From the NCBI GenBank assembly GCA_024401745.1, contig JAKSKK010000013.1, positions 1-56,368 of the forward strand: a DNA stretch of 56,368 nucleotides, in the 5' to 3' direction. The notes beneath the pieces are model-generated. The model was not told the DNA's origin. It worked only from the letters and a program-made list of their open reading frames with translations, and did not search any database. Both the position numbers and the translations under genes were made by a program. Positions 24,108-32,020 of the stretch are shown one piece after another. The DNA is from Bacteroidales bacterium (GTDB taxonomy: Bacteria > Bacteroidota > Bacteroidia > Bacteroidales > UBA932). How positions within the stretch are numbered: position 1 is the stretch's first letter; each line of letters begins with the position of its first letter.

Positions 24108-27035
24108 CTATCGCATCATAGGGGGACGGCCGCCGCCGGGCATAGGGCCGTGTCCGCCGGGACCGCCGGGACCGCCATGTCCCATCCTGCTCCTGTCGAA
24201 TGTACCGAAGCGGTATGTGAGGGAGAGGATGATGTAGCGCCCGAGGGTGTTGTTGATGGACTCGGTGTGATAGTTGTTGACGTCAGATACCGTGAGGTTC
24301 TTTGACTGGCCGAGGATGTCGTACGCCTTGAGGGTCATCGTCACCTTCTTCTGGAAGAGCATCTTGGATATCTCAGCATTGAGGACGTACTGGCTGGGCT
24401 GCTCGGTTTCATAGCCATTGTACCAGTTGTAGTCGAAGTCGCTCTTGAACTCCATGCCGGGCTGGTCCCAGGTCCAGTTGATGGATGCTGAAATCTGGTT
24501 GTTCCAGGTGGTGGTGTTCTGGTTGTTGTCGGTGATGGTGTACCAAGACTTGTTCATCCTGGTGCGTCCGCTTGCAGAGAGCTCGAGATTGTCGCTCCTG
24601 TAGATGAGACGCAGGCGCTCCATGAAGCTGATGTTCCTGGTGAGGTTCTCGGTGAAGTACTTGCCGAGGTAGTCGTCGGCTATGAAGGCCTCCATGAAGT
24701 CGTAGAAGCCCTTGGAAGGATCCTCGTAGATATCCATGGGAACGTTCTTTCCTACGTATGATGAAGACTTGCTCCAGTTCACGCGGAGCATGTTGTTTAC
24801 CGAGAAGTTGGACTTGGCGATAGGAAGGTTCATGAACATGTTGCCTCCGAAGTTGGCGGAATTGTGACCGTTCACAGGGAGGGTGTACTGTCCGCCCACG
24901 CCATTGTACCACAATGCGCTCACGATGGGATCCTGGGTCACGGAGCCGTTGAAACGGACGTTGACTGAAGAGAACTTCTGCCTGTTGTTGTAGCGGAAGT
25001 CACCGTTCACGTTGTGGCTGAAGTAGGGCTTCAGGGTAGGGTTACCGAAAGAGAGGCTCAGGGGGTTGGTGTTGTCAGGCACGGGCATCAGCTGAGAGGT
25101 GCTGGGCTGGCTGCTGCGGCCGTTGTAGAAGAAACGCATGTTGGCGTTGTCGTTCATCTCCCACCATACCATGGCTCGGGGCGCGAAGTTCCACTGGAAG
25201 TCATCGTATTCCTTGCTTACGGCGCCCTTTGTGGTGCTGTTGTAGGTCCTGTTGGGCATTGCGGCAAAGCCAAGCTGCGCACGGAGTCCCTCGGACTGAT
25301 ACATGAAGTTCGCACCCATCTCCTGACGACGGTTGTCGTTGATGATGTGGTTGGTATAGTCAAGGGCTATCTCGCCTGTCTCAAGATCGATGGTGGTCTT
25401 GTCGGAAGTGGACTTGTTCCAGTTGTAGGAATAGTTGCCCTCGACATAGAAGTTGTTTCCAAGAGGCTCGGTGTATGTCACACGGCCCATTGCAGAATAA
25501 CTGTTCTGCCTGTTGTTGAACGACTGGTTCACCACAACGGGAGGAAGTTCGGTACCATCCTGCGCGAAGGTGTATGTGCCATTGTTGTTAAGGCCATCCA
25601 TCTCATTGTTTGACAGGCTGTAGCGAGCCATGGCAGTGAGTGTTCTTCCAGGCATGCCAAGCCTCTGCCTGAACATCATGAATCCACTGGTAGACAGGTT
25701 CTTGTTGGAACCGGTGTTGTTGGTAAACGCACTGTTGATCTTGTACTCGGGATCGGAGAAGTTGTCGTAATATGTGGAATCCTTGCTGATCTGAGTATAG
25801 TTGCCGGAGCCGAAGTTGACCTGAGGCTCGAAGATGATGGATGTGTTCTTTGAGAACTCATGCTCCAGACGGACGCCGAAACGGTGACCTCCGGTAGCCC
25901 TGTTGCTTATTCCGTTTGAATAGTAGTTGAGGTCGTGGTCATCGAGGTGAGTGTTCTTCAGGCTCTGTTCCTCGACGTCGGAATTCGAATGGTTGTAGAG
26001 GTAGTTGGCAGTGAGCTCCATCTTGTCGTCGAAGAGGTCCCAGCCGCCGTTCACACCGCCCATGTATGAAGTGGTGATGCCGTTACCACCACCCCAGCCG
26101 CCCTGGCCACGGCCCATCATGCCACCGCCACCCATCATGCCGCCCATCATGTTGCCTGCAAGGTCATTGAATCCGCGGTTGTTGGTGTTGTTGCCGTTGA
26201 TGATGATGCTGAGCTGGGTCTTGTCGGTGAACTTGCCCACGAAGCCGGCTGTCTGGAAACGGGTGTCGCCTTCTACACTTGTGGAAGGTATGTCGTGACC
26301 GGCTCCTGCCATGATGTTTCCGAACATGCCCTTCATCATGCCGGGCTTTACGGAAAGGTCGATCACAGTCTCCTCCTCACCGTCGTCGATACCTGTGAAC
26401 TCTGCCTGCTCTGACTTCTTCTGAATGACCTTCAGCTTGTTGACGATCTTTGCAGGGATGTTCTTGGATGCGAGCTGAGGGTCGTCCATGAAGAAGGTCT
26501 TGCCGTCGATGTAGACCTTGGTGATGGTCTCGCCGTTCATGGTAATGGAGCCATCCTCAGAGACTTCGATGCCGGGGAGCTTCTTCAGAAGGTCCTCGAG
26601 AACGTCGTTCTCGGTGGTCTTGAATGAAGAGGCGTTGTACTCGATGGTGTCCTTCTTGATTATGATAGGGTTGCCCACAGCGGATACTGACGCAGCATCA
26701 AGCTGTTCGGCGTCGACCTTCATCTTGATCTCTCCGAGATCTATCGACTTGCCCTCGACCTTGATTTCCTTAGTATAGTTGAGATAGCCGAGCTGTTCTG
26801 CCTTGAAGGTGTACTCGCCATTGCGGACTGACTCGATGGTTGCTTCGCCATCGCCGTTGCTGAGCACATACTTGGCAGGCTTGTCCTGTCCTTTCTTTGT
26901 AAGAGAAACGGTTGCGTAACCGATAGCCTCGCCATTGGATTCATCCAAAAGCACGGCTGTGACCTTGTTCTGCGCGTATGCGCCCGCGCACACGGTAAGT
27001 GCCAGGACTGAAAGCGCAATTTTCTGTAACTTCAT
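24108..27035 (-). CDS. Outer-membrane beta-barrel receptor (TonB-dependent-receptor-like) with Met/Gly-rich loop
   Basis: Protein of 975 residues with a signal peptide (1-21), a carboxypeptidase-regulatory-like domain (about 24-110), a plug-like domain (about 115-235, with KLPGIEVSEDGSITMNGETI) and a long beta-barrel of the outer-membrane beta-barrel-3 class. The strand YIILSLTYRFGTF near residue 945 would normally end the protein, but a tail of about 28 Gly, Pro, His and Met residues follows. Another Met/Gly cluster sits at about 290-320. The ligand is unknown; the residue bias would fit metal binding, which is speculative. It starts 14 bases after ruvC and ends before a strong terminator. 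Confidence 0.88.
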   Translation of the reverse strand: MKLQKIALSVLALTVCAGAYAQNKVTAVLLDESNGEAIGYATVSLTKKGQDKPAKYVLSNGDGEATIESVRNGEYTFKAEQLGYLNYTKEIKVEGKSIDLGEIKMKVDAEQLDAASVSAVGNPIIIKKDTIEYNASSFKTTENDVLEDLLKKLPGIEVSEDGSITMNGETITKVYIDGKTFFMDDPQLASKNIPAKIVNKLKVIQKKSEQAEFTGIDDGEEETVIDLSVKPGMMKGMFGNIMAGAGHDIPSTSVEGDTRFQTAGFVGKFTDKTQLSIIINGNNTNNRGFNDLAGNMMGGMMGGGGMMGRGQGGWGGGNGITTSYMGGVNGGWDLFDDKMELTANYLYNHSNSDVEEQSLKNTHLDDHDLNYYSNGISNRATGGHRFGVRLEHEFSKNTSIIFEPQVNFGSGNYTQISKDSTYYDNFSDPEYKINSAFTNNTGSNKNLSTSGFMMFRQRLGMPGRTLTAMARYSLSNNEMDGLNNNGTYTFAQDGTELPPVVVNQSFNNRQNSYSAMGRVTYTEPLGNNFYVEGNYSYNWNKSTSDKTTIDLETGEIALDYTNHIINDNRRQEMGANFMYQSEGLRAQLGFAAMPNRTYNSTTKGAVSKEYDDFQWNFAPRAMVWWEMNDNANMRFFYNGRSSQPSTSQLMPVPDNTNPLSLSFGNPTLKPYFSHNVNGDFRYNNRQKFSSVNVRFNGSVTQDPIVSALWYNGVGGQYTLPVNGHNSANFGGNMFMNLPIAKSNFSVNNMLRVNWSKSSSYVGKNVPMDIYEDPSKGFYDFMEAFIADDYLGKYFTENLTRNISFMERLRLIYRSDNLELSASGRTRMNKSWYTITDNNQNTTTWNNQISASINWTWDQPGMEFKSDFDYNWYNGYETEQPSQYVLNAEISKMLFQKKVTMTLKAYDILGQSKNLTVSDVNNYHTESINNTLGRYIILSLTYRFGTFDRSRMGHGGPGGPGGHGPMPGGGRPPMMR

Positions 27036-27049
27036 TATTCCAACAACAA

Positions 27050-27610
27050 TTATTTTATTCTGTCAGGGTTCGCCTGAATGAACTTTTCCCACGATGTTGC
27101 AGCCTGCGTGCTTGACAGCGGGCTGGTAAGCTGATAATAATGGCACATCGCAAGGGCCAGCGCATCAGTAGCGTCGAGGAATTTTGCAGCAATATTTATG
27201 CCAAGGGTCTTCTCGACCATCAGTGCAACTTGCTCCTTGGATGCCGCTCCATTGCCGCAGATGGCCATTTTTGCCTTGCGCGGAGCGTATTCGTACACGG
27301 GGATGTTCCTGCTTAGGGCGGCGACCATGGCCGCGCCCTGCGCCCTGCCCAGTTTCAGGATCACCTGGGCATTCTTGCCGTAGAACGGACTTTCGATTGC
27401 GAGGTCATCGGGATGATGCAGGTCGCACAGCGCGCCCACCTTCTCGAATATGACCTCGAGTTTTCCATAGATATCGTTCATCTTACGAAGGTCAAGCACT
27501 CCCATGTCGACGAAATGGGGCTTGCCATCGGCACCAACACGGACAATCCCGAAACCAAGCAGGTTGGTTCCGGGGTCGATTCCGAGTATGGTACGGGATT
27601 CCTTAGTCAA
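27050..27610 (-). CDS. ruvC: Holliday junction resolvase RuvC
   Basis: Endonuclease that cuts Holliday junctions with RuvAB. The acidic active site is visible as GIDPGTN (first Asp), AIESPF (Glu) and DATDALALA (two Asp). No ATG lies at a sensible position: the conserved start ILGIDPG is preceded by TTG-ACT-AAG, so I place the start at the TTG at 27610, giving 186 residues and overlapping the serS 3' end by eight bases. The longer frame to 27712 reads through serS and is rejected. Confidence 0.92.
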   Translation of the reverse strand: MTKESRTILGIDPGTNLLGFGIVRVGADGKPHFVDMGVLDLRKMNDIYGKLEVIFEKVGALCDLHHPDDLAIESPFYGKNAQVILKLGRAQGAAMVAALSRNIPVYEYAPRKAKMAICGNGAASKEQVALMVEKTLGINIAAKFLDATDALALAMCHYYQLTSPLSSTQAATSWEKFIQANPDRIK

Positions 27611-28874
27611 TCTTGTCGAATCCTGTATAAGGACGGAGCACCTCAGGGATGATGATGCCGTCGGGTGTCTGGTTGTCTTCGAGGAGAGCTGCCACGACGC
27701 GAGGAAGTGCAAGTGAAGAGCCGTTCAGGGTGTGAGCGAGCTGAGTCTTGCCGTTCTCGTCGCGGTAGCGGCAGTGCAGACGGTTGCTCTGGTAGGTCTC
27801 GAAGTTGGAGACTGAAGAGATCTCGAGCCAACGTCCCTGGGCTGCGCTCCAGAGTTCGAAGTCGTAGGTGATTGCTGAGGTGAAGGACATGTCGCCACCG
27901 CAGAGACGGAGTATCCTGTACTTCAGACCAAGCTTGTTGACGATGTCCTCGACGTGAGCGACCATGTCGTCAAGTGCTGCATAGCTGTTCTCGGGCTTCT
28001 CGACGCGTACGATCTCGACCTTGTCGAACTGATGCAGACGGTTCAGACCGCGGACGTCCTTGCCGTATGAGCCGGCCTCGCGGCGGAAGCAGGGAGTGTA
28101 TGCGGTGAGACGCTGGGGTATCTGGTTCTGGTCGAGGATGACGTCACGGAAGATGTTGGTGACAGGGACCTCTGCAGTAGGAACCATGTAGAAGTCGTCT
28201 ATCTGGGCGTGGTACATCTGGCCCTCCTTGTCGGGAAGCTGGCCTGTACCGAAACCTGAGTCCTTGTTGACCATTACAGGGGGCTCCACCTCGGTATAGC
28301 CGTCCTTGGTGTTGCAGTCAAGGAAGAAGTTGATGAGAGCGCGCTGAAGCTTTGCGCCCTTGCCCTTGTATACGGGGAATCCGGCTCCGGTGATCTTGAC
28401 ACCGAGGTCGAAGTCGATGATGTCGTATTTCTTTGCGAGTTCCCAGTGAGGAAGAGCGCCTTCGGGGAGCTGAACCTCGGGGCCGCCCATCTTGACAACC
28501 TCATTGTCCTCGGCGCCCTTTCCGGGCTTCACGAGATCGCAGGGGATGTTGGGAAGGAGCACGAGACTGTTCTCCATCTCAGTCGCAGCCTCGTCCATCC
28601 TGGCGAGAAGCTCGGAAGACTTTGCCTTGAGGGCTGCGACCTCGGCCTTTGCCGCCTCGGCCTCTGCCTTGAGACCCTGCTTCATGAAAGAGCCGATCTG
28701 AGCGGACTTCTGCTTCTGCTCAGCGAGCAGAGCGTCGCTCTGGGTCTGGAGGTCACGGCGCTGCTTGTCGAGCTCGAGAACCTTCTCGACTATGGGCTGA
28801 GCGTCGAAATTCTTGATTTTCAATTTGCTTATGACCATCTGAGGGTCATCGCGGAGCATTTTGAGAGTAAGCAT
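27603..28874 (-). CDS. serS: Seryl-tRNA synthetase
   Basis: Class II synthetase of 423 residues. An N-terminal coiled-coil arm that contacts tRNA-Ser spans about 28-105 (heptads through the LLAEQKQK and KAEAEAAKAEV stretches). The catalytic core holds motif 2 TPCFRREAGSYGKDVRGLNRLHQF and motif 3 near LNGSSLALPRVVAALLEDNQ. It is co-transcribed with ruvC and probably the receptor gene. Confidence 0.97.
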   Translation of the reverse strand: MLTLKMLRDDPQMVISKLKIKNFDAQPIVEKVLELDKQRRDLQTQSDALLAEQKQKSAQIGSFMKQGLKAEAEAAKAEVAALKAKSSELLARMDEAATEMENSLVLLPNIPCDLVKPGKGAEDNEVVKMGGPEVQLPEGALPHWELAKKYDIIDFDLGVKITGAGFPVYKGKGAKLQRALINFFLDCNTKDGYTEVEPPVMVNKDSGFGTGQLPDKEGQMYHAQIDDFYMVPTAEVPVTNIFRDVILDQNQIPQRLTAYTPCFRREAGSYGKDVRGLNRLHQFDKVEIVRVEKPENSYAALDDMVAHVEDIVNKLGLKYRILRLCGGDMSFTSAITYDFELWSAAQGRWLEISSVSNFETYQSNRLHCRYRDENGKTQLAHTLNGSSLALPRVVAALLEDNQTPDGIIIPEVLRPYTGFDKID

Positions 28875-28896
28875 ATCGTGTGTGTGTTTCTGTTAC

Positions 28897-28935
28897 AAGA
28901 AAAAAGGGCCTACACTCATCTCGAAGTGTAAGCCC
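28897..28935 (-). terminator. Intrinsic terminator of the rplU-rpmA operon
   Basis: Arms GGGCCTACACT (28906-28916) and AGTGTAAGCCC (28925-28935) pair at ten of eleven positions; reading the minus strand, a T-run follows (complement of 28897-28905). It separates rplU-rpmA from serS. Confidence 0.85.
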
Positions 28936-28956
28936 TGTTATTCATTTCCTTCGAGA

Positions 28957-29217
28957 TTAGTTCTCAAAAGGGATTACCGATACGTAAGATTTGTCCTCAC
29001 GCTTCCTGGTGAACTTAACAGTTCCATCGCAGAGAGCATAGAGAGTGTGGTCCTTACCCATGCCGACGTTCTTGTCGGGATTGTGTACGGTACCCCTCTG
29101 ACGGACGATAATATTACCGGCCTTAACGACCTCGCCACCGAACTTCTTCAGACCCAAGCGCTTGCTTTGTGACTCACGACCGTTCTTTGAACTTGATTGA
29201 CCTTTCTTGTGTGCCAT
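28957..29217 (-). CDS. rpmA: 50S ribosomal protein L27
   Basis: Ribosomal protein of 86 residues near the peptidyl transferase centre. The start [22 protein letters not shown] is textbook bL27, followed by [26 protein letters not shown] in the family pattern. There is no Firmicutes-type N-terminal extension needing cleavage. It lies 12 bases after rplU. Confidence 0.97.
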   Translation of the reverse strand: MAHKKGQSSSKNGRESQSKRLGLKKFGGEVVKAGNIIVRQRGTVHNPDKNVGMGKDHTLYALCDGTVKFTRKREDKSYVSVIPFEN

Positions 29218-29229
29218 AGTCTTCTGATT

Positions 29230-29541
29230 TTAAGCGATTTCGTTGATTTTGATCTTGGTGAGCTGCTGACGGTGACCGTTGAGTTTCTGGAAGCCCTTGC
29301 GACGGATCTTCTTGAAAACGATAACCTTGTCTGCCTTTACATCATCAGCGAGGACGGTAGCCTTCACTACTGCACCCTCTACATAGGGAGTACCGACCTT
29401 CACGTTTGCATCATCTGCAACGAGAAGTACCTTTGAGAACTCCACATCAGCACCTTTGGCGTCGGCAAGCCTCTGCACAAAGATTTCATTTCCAGCCTCT
29501 ACTTTAAACTGCTGGCCTGCAATGTCTACGATTGCGTACAT
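29230..29541 (-). CDS. rplU: 50S ribosomal protein L21
   Basis: Ribosomal protein of 103 residues, starting MYAIVDIAGQQFKVEAGNEI and containing VFKKIRRKGFQKLNGHRQ near the C-terminus, both characteristic of bL21. It is first in the rplU-rpmA operon, with its own promoter and a structured leader of about 90 bases. Confidence 0.97.
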   Translation of the reverse strand: MYAIVDIAGQQFKVEAGNEIFVQRLADAKGADVEFSKVLLVADDANVKVGTPYVEGAVVKATVLADDVKADKVIVFKKIRRKGFQKLNGHRQQLTKIKINEIA

Positions 29542-29568
29542 AAATAAAACTTCGTTAAAAAGTTTCGG

Positions 29569-29613
29569 CCGTAAGCGTCTGCCCTCGAGGCAGCTCTTTG
29601 TCTGGCTTAGCGG
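29569..29613 (-). promoter_or_regulatory. Structured leader of rplU mRNA
   Basis: In the minus-strand leader, outer arms CCGCTAAGC (29605-29613) and GCTTACGG (29569-29576) pair with one bulged C, and enclose a five-base-pair hairpin CTGCC/GGCAG (29579-29593). The two-level stem between promoter and start codon fits autogenous control of r-protein synthesis, which is inferred only. Confidence 0.45.
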
Positions 29614-29632
29614 TCATCTAAAAATTGGCTGG

Positions 29633-29664
29633 CAAAAATAGTCAAAATTCTTTTACCAAACAAA
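29633..29664 (-). promoter_or_regulatory. Promoter of rplU-rpmA
   Basis: Minus-strand TTTG (29661-29664), a 20-base spacer and TATTTTTG (29633-29640): a full match to the Bacteroidota promoter. The ATPase-gene -7 box (29673-29680, plus strand) begins nine bases away, so the two promoters interleave. Confidence 0.7.
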
Positions 29665-29672
29665 TTATTTAC

Positions 29673-29680
29673 TAATTTTG
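29673..29680 (+). promoter_or_regulatory. -7 box of the ATPase-like/sirtuin operon
   Basis: TAATTTTG, a perfect TAnnTTTG match, 23 bases before the ATG at 29704. The -33 region is only T-rich. Confidence 0.5.
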
Positions 29681-29703
29681 CAGAAAACAAAATTGTTACT
29701 GAG

Positions 29704-30861
29704 ATGGAAAGCTCATTCGTGTACAACAAACCGGTAACCGGAAAATACAATATCGGACGCCGCCAGGACGCCACCATCCTCGCCAACTTCCTGGACCAGG
29801 GCGAGTGCATAAGCATCTACGAGCCGCCGAAGTCAGGCAAGAGATCCCTCGTGCAGCAGACCTTCTTCAACATGAGGGTGGCCTCGAAGAAGTTCGTTCC
29901 CATACAGATATCCCTCCTGAACATCAGGACCATAGCTGACGTGATGATGCGTCTGGGATCTGAGGTCATAAAGAACCTCAGCCGCTCGCCGGAGTCCTAC
30001 CCCAACGCCGTGGCCAGCTTCCTTGACGGCACCCATTTCGTGTTCGACCCCGAGGTCTACGCTGCCAAGGAGCAGATACTCTCGCTCACCTGGGACATCG
30101 ACGACGCCGACATCCGCGCCATACTCATGCTCCCCTACCGCATGGCCACCGTCACCGGCCAGAAGGCTGTGGTAGTCATCGAGGAATTCCAGAACATAAT
30201 GCTCACCGAGGACGGCGACAAGGTATGCGCGATAATGCACGGCATACTCGACAAGATCTCCCTCGAGGACAGGAAATACTGCTCATACATATTCATGGGC
30301 TCGAAGGTGAACGCCATGAAGGACATCTTCGAGGTGCGCAAGCTCTTCTACCGTAAGGTGGAGCACCTGGCCCTCAGCCCCATCGACACCAAGGACATCA
30401 TCGACCATACTGTCCGCGGCTTCCTCGGCAGCGGAAAGGTCCTCGACCGCGACCTCATGCTTGGAGTCTGCAAGGTCTTCAAGGGCAACATCTGGTACAT
30501 CCAGCACTTCGCAAGCATCTGCGACTCCCTGAGCAAGGGCTACATGATGGAGCCCGTGCTCGTCGAGGCTCTGGACACCCTCATCTCGATACATGAGCCT
30601 AGGTTCCAGGCCACAATGAACGACCTCACCACTTATCAGGTGTGCCTTCTGCGGGCCATACTCGACGGCTACACCAAGTTCAGCAGCAGCGAGGTCATCC
30701 AAAGGTACAACCTGAACTCCTCAGCGAACGTGCGCCGTCTCAAGGACGCGCTGTGCAAGAAGGAGATAGTCACGTTCGACGAGAAGGACGAGCCGCACAT
30801 ACTCGACCCTCTGTTCGAGCACTGGGTACGCAAGTTCTTCTTTGAAATCAAGGGCGAATGA
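29704..30861 (+). CDS. AAA/STAND-type ATPase-like protein with degenerate P-loop
   Basis: Cytosolic protein of 385 residues with an ATPase_2-like fold: an N-terminal P-loop region ISIYEPPKSGKRSLVQQ (about 39-55), a Walker B-like AVVVIEEFQNI (about 154-164), and a C-terminal winged-helix region (about 305-385). The P-loop departs from G-x4-GK-S/T: the first Gly is Glu and the residue after GK is Arg, so nucleotide hydrolysis may be lost or altered. Function is unknown. The TGA overlaps the sirtuin ATG by four bases, implying a linked role. Confidence 0.75.
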   Translation: MESSFVYNKPVTGKYNIGRRQDATILANFLDQGECISIYEPPKSGKRSLVQQTFFNMRVASKKFVPIQISLLNIRTIADVMMRLGSEVIKNLSRSPESYPNAVASFLDGTHFVFDPEVYAAKEQILSLTWDIDDADIRAILMLPYRMATVTGQKAVVVIEEFQNIMLTEDGDKVCAIMHGILDKISLEDRKYCSYIFMGSKVNAMKDIFEVRKLFYRKVEHLALSPIDTKDIIDHTVRGFLGSGKVLDRDLMLGVCKVFKGNIWYIQHFASICDSLSKGYMMEPVLVEALDTLISIHEPRFQATMNDLTTYQVCLLRAILDGYTKFSSSEVIQRYNLNSSANVRRLKDALCKKEIVTFDEKDEPHILDPLFEHWVRKFFFEIKGE

Positions 30862-31562
30862 AAAAAAGGATAGCAGTTCTGACCGGCGCCGGAGTGAGCG
30901 CCGAATCCGGGCTCGGGACCTACCGCGACAACGGCGGGCTCTGGGACAGCTACGACCCCATGGAGGTCGCCAGCATACAGGGATGGTACAGGAACCCGAA
31001 GAAGGTTCTCGACTTCTACAACATGCAGAGGGCGAAGCTTGCCGTCACAAGGCCCAATGCCGCGCACTGCATGATAGCCGAGCTCGAGAAGGACTACATC
31101 GTGGACGTCATCACCCAGAATGTGGACAACCTGCACGAGAAGGCCGGGTCAACCCATGTGGTTCACCTGCACGGAGAGGCCACCAAGGTGCGCCCGCAGA
31201 ACACGTATACAGAGGAGGACGGCTTTTCCGAGAAGTACGTGTTCGACGTAGGCTACGACGAGGTAAACCTTGGCGACAAGGGCGTGAACGGGTCGCAGCT
31301 CAGGCCCCACATCGTGTTCTTCGGCGAGGCAGTGCCCAAGATGGAGTATGCCATCGGACTGGTGGAAAAGGCTGACATTGTGCTGATTGTGGGCACGTCG
31401 CTGCAGGTCTACCCCGCCGCCAGCCTATACAGGTACGCCAGGCCGGATGCGCCCATATACATAGTCGACCCTGCGGAAGTGCCGCTGTTCGACAGCCGCA
31501 TCAGGCATATCAGAAAAGTTGCTACAGAAGGAGTTGAAGAATTTGTTGCATTGTTGAAATAA
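30858..31562 (+). CDS. Sir2-family NAD-dependent deacylase without zinc cysteines
   Basis: Protein of 234 residues. NAD-binding GAGVSAESGLGTYRDNGGLW (about 10-29), TQNVDNLHEKAG (about 89-100) and the catalytic His in HLHGE are present, as is the late VGTSLQVYPAASL. The region between HLHGE and FFGEAVP, which holds the four zinc cysteines in most sirtuins, has none here. Bacteroidota sirtuins often lack them. It should remove acyl groups from lysines or act as an ADP-ribosyl transferase; CobB-like by family. It is co-translated with the ATPase-like gene. Confidence 0.88.
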   Translation: MKKRIAVLTGAGVSAESGLGTYRDNGGLWDSYDPMEVASIQGWYRNPKKVLDFYNMQRAKLAVTRPNAAHCMIAELEKDYIVDVITQNVDNLHEKAGSTHVVHLHGEATKVRPQNTYTEEDGFSEKYVFDVGYDEVNLGDKGVNGSQLRPHIVFFGEAVPKMEYAIGLVEKADIVLIVGTSLQVYPAASLYRYARPDAPIYIVDPAEVPLFDSRIRHIRKVATEGVEEFVALLK

Positions 31563-31567
31563 ATTAC

Positions 31568-31575
31568 TACCTTTG
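31568..31575 (+). promoter_or_regulatory. -7 box of rpsU
   Basis: TACCTTTG, a perfect TAnnTTTG match, just after the sirtuin stop. Transcription should begin near 31579, giving a leader of about 30 bases that contains the Shine-Dalgarno sequence. Confidence 0.55.
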
Positions 31576-31591
31576 CAGCCGCAAATAGAAA

Positions 31592-31602
31592 AAGGGGGTG
31601 AT
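31592..31602 (+). promoter_or_regulatory. Strong Shine-Dalgarno sequence of rpsU
   Basis: AAGGGGGTGAT matches the full anti-SD complement AAGGAGGTGAT at ten of eleven bases, seven bases before the ATG. Almost no other gene in the window has a comparable site. In Bacteroidota the anti-SD is sequestered by bS21, bS18 and bS6, and a strong SD before rpsU is proposed to allow autoregulation. Confidence 0.85.
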
Positions 31603-31609
31603 TTAAAGC

Positions 31610-31804
31610 ATGATTATCGTACCAGTAAAAGAAGGTGAGAACATTGAGCGCGCTCTTAAGAAATTCAAGCGCAAGTTCGAAAAGACCGGTGCCGTACGCG
31701 AGCTCCGCGCACGCAAGAACTTCCAGAAGCCTTGCGAGATCCGTCGAGTTGCCAGGGCTAAGGCTATCTATGTACAGCATCTTCGCCTTCAGGACGAGCA
31801 GTAA
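31610..31804 (+). CDS. rpsU: 30S ribosomal protein S21
   Basis: Small-subunit protein of 64 residues, starting MIIVPVKEGENIERALKKFKRK and continuing RELRARKNFQKPCEIRR, the bS21 pattern. It has its own promoter, a rare strong SD and an intrinsic terminator, so it is a monocistronic unit. In Bacteroidota it helps hide the anti-SD of 16S rRNA, so it likely represses its own translation when in excess. Confidence 0.97.
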   Translation: MIIVPVKEGENIERALKKFKRKFEKTGAVRELRARKNFQKPCEIRRVARAKAIYVQHLRLQDEQ

Positions 31805-31826
31805 TTGCCCAATCCTATAGATTTAC

Positions 31827-31863
31827 AAGAGGTCGACTAAAAAAGGGTCGGCCTCTTCTTTTT
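31827..31863 (+). terminator. Intrinsic terminator of rpsU
   Basis: Arms AAGAGGTCGAC (31827-31837) and GTCGGCCTCTT (31847-31857) pair over eleven positions with one G-T wobble, followed by a C and five T. Confidence 0.9.
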
Positions 31864-32020
31864 ATGAGCGAAGCTCCGCAGCGGCAGCAGCCTGCCTCTT
31901 CGAGGACTCCGCTCACTTCGTTCGCTCCGGCCCCTTCCACCGTTTCCTGCGTCCCGCTAACGCGGAACTTGTCTCCGGCGGACCCTTCCCCCTGCCCGTG
32001 TCCGGGGGTGGACACGCCTC

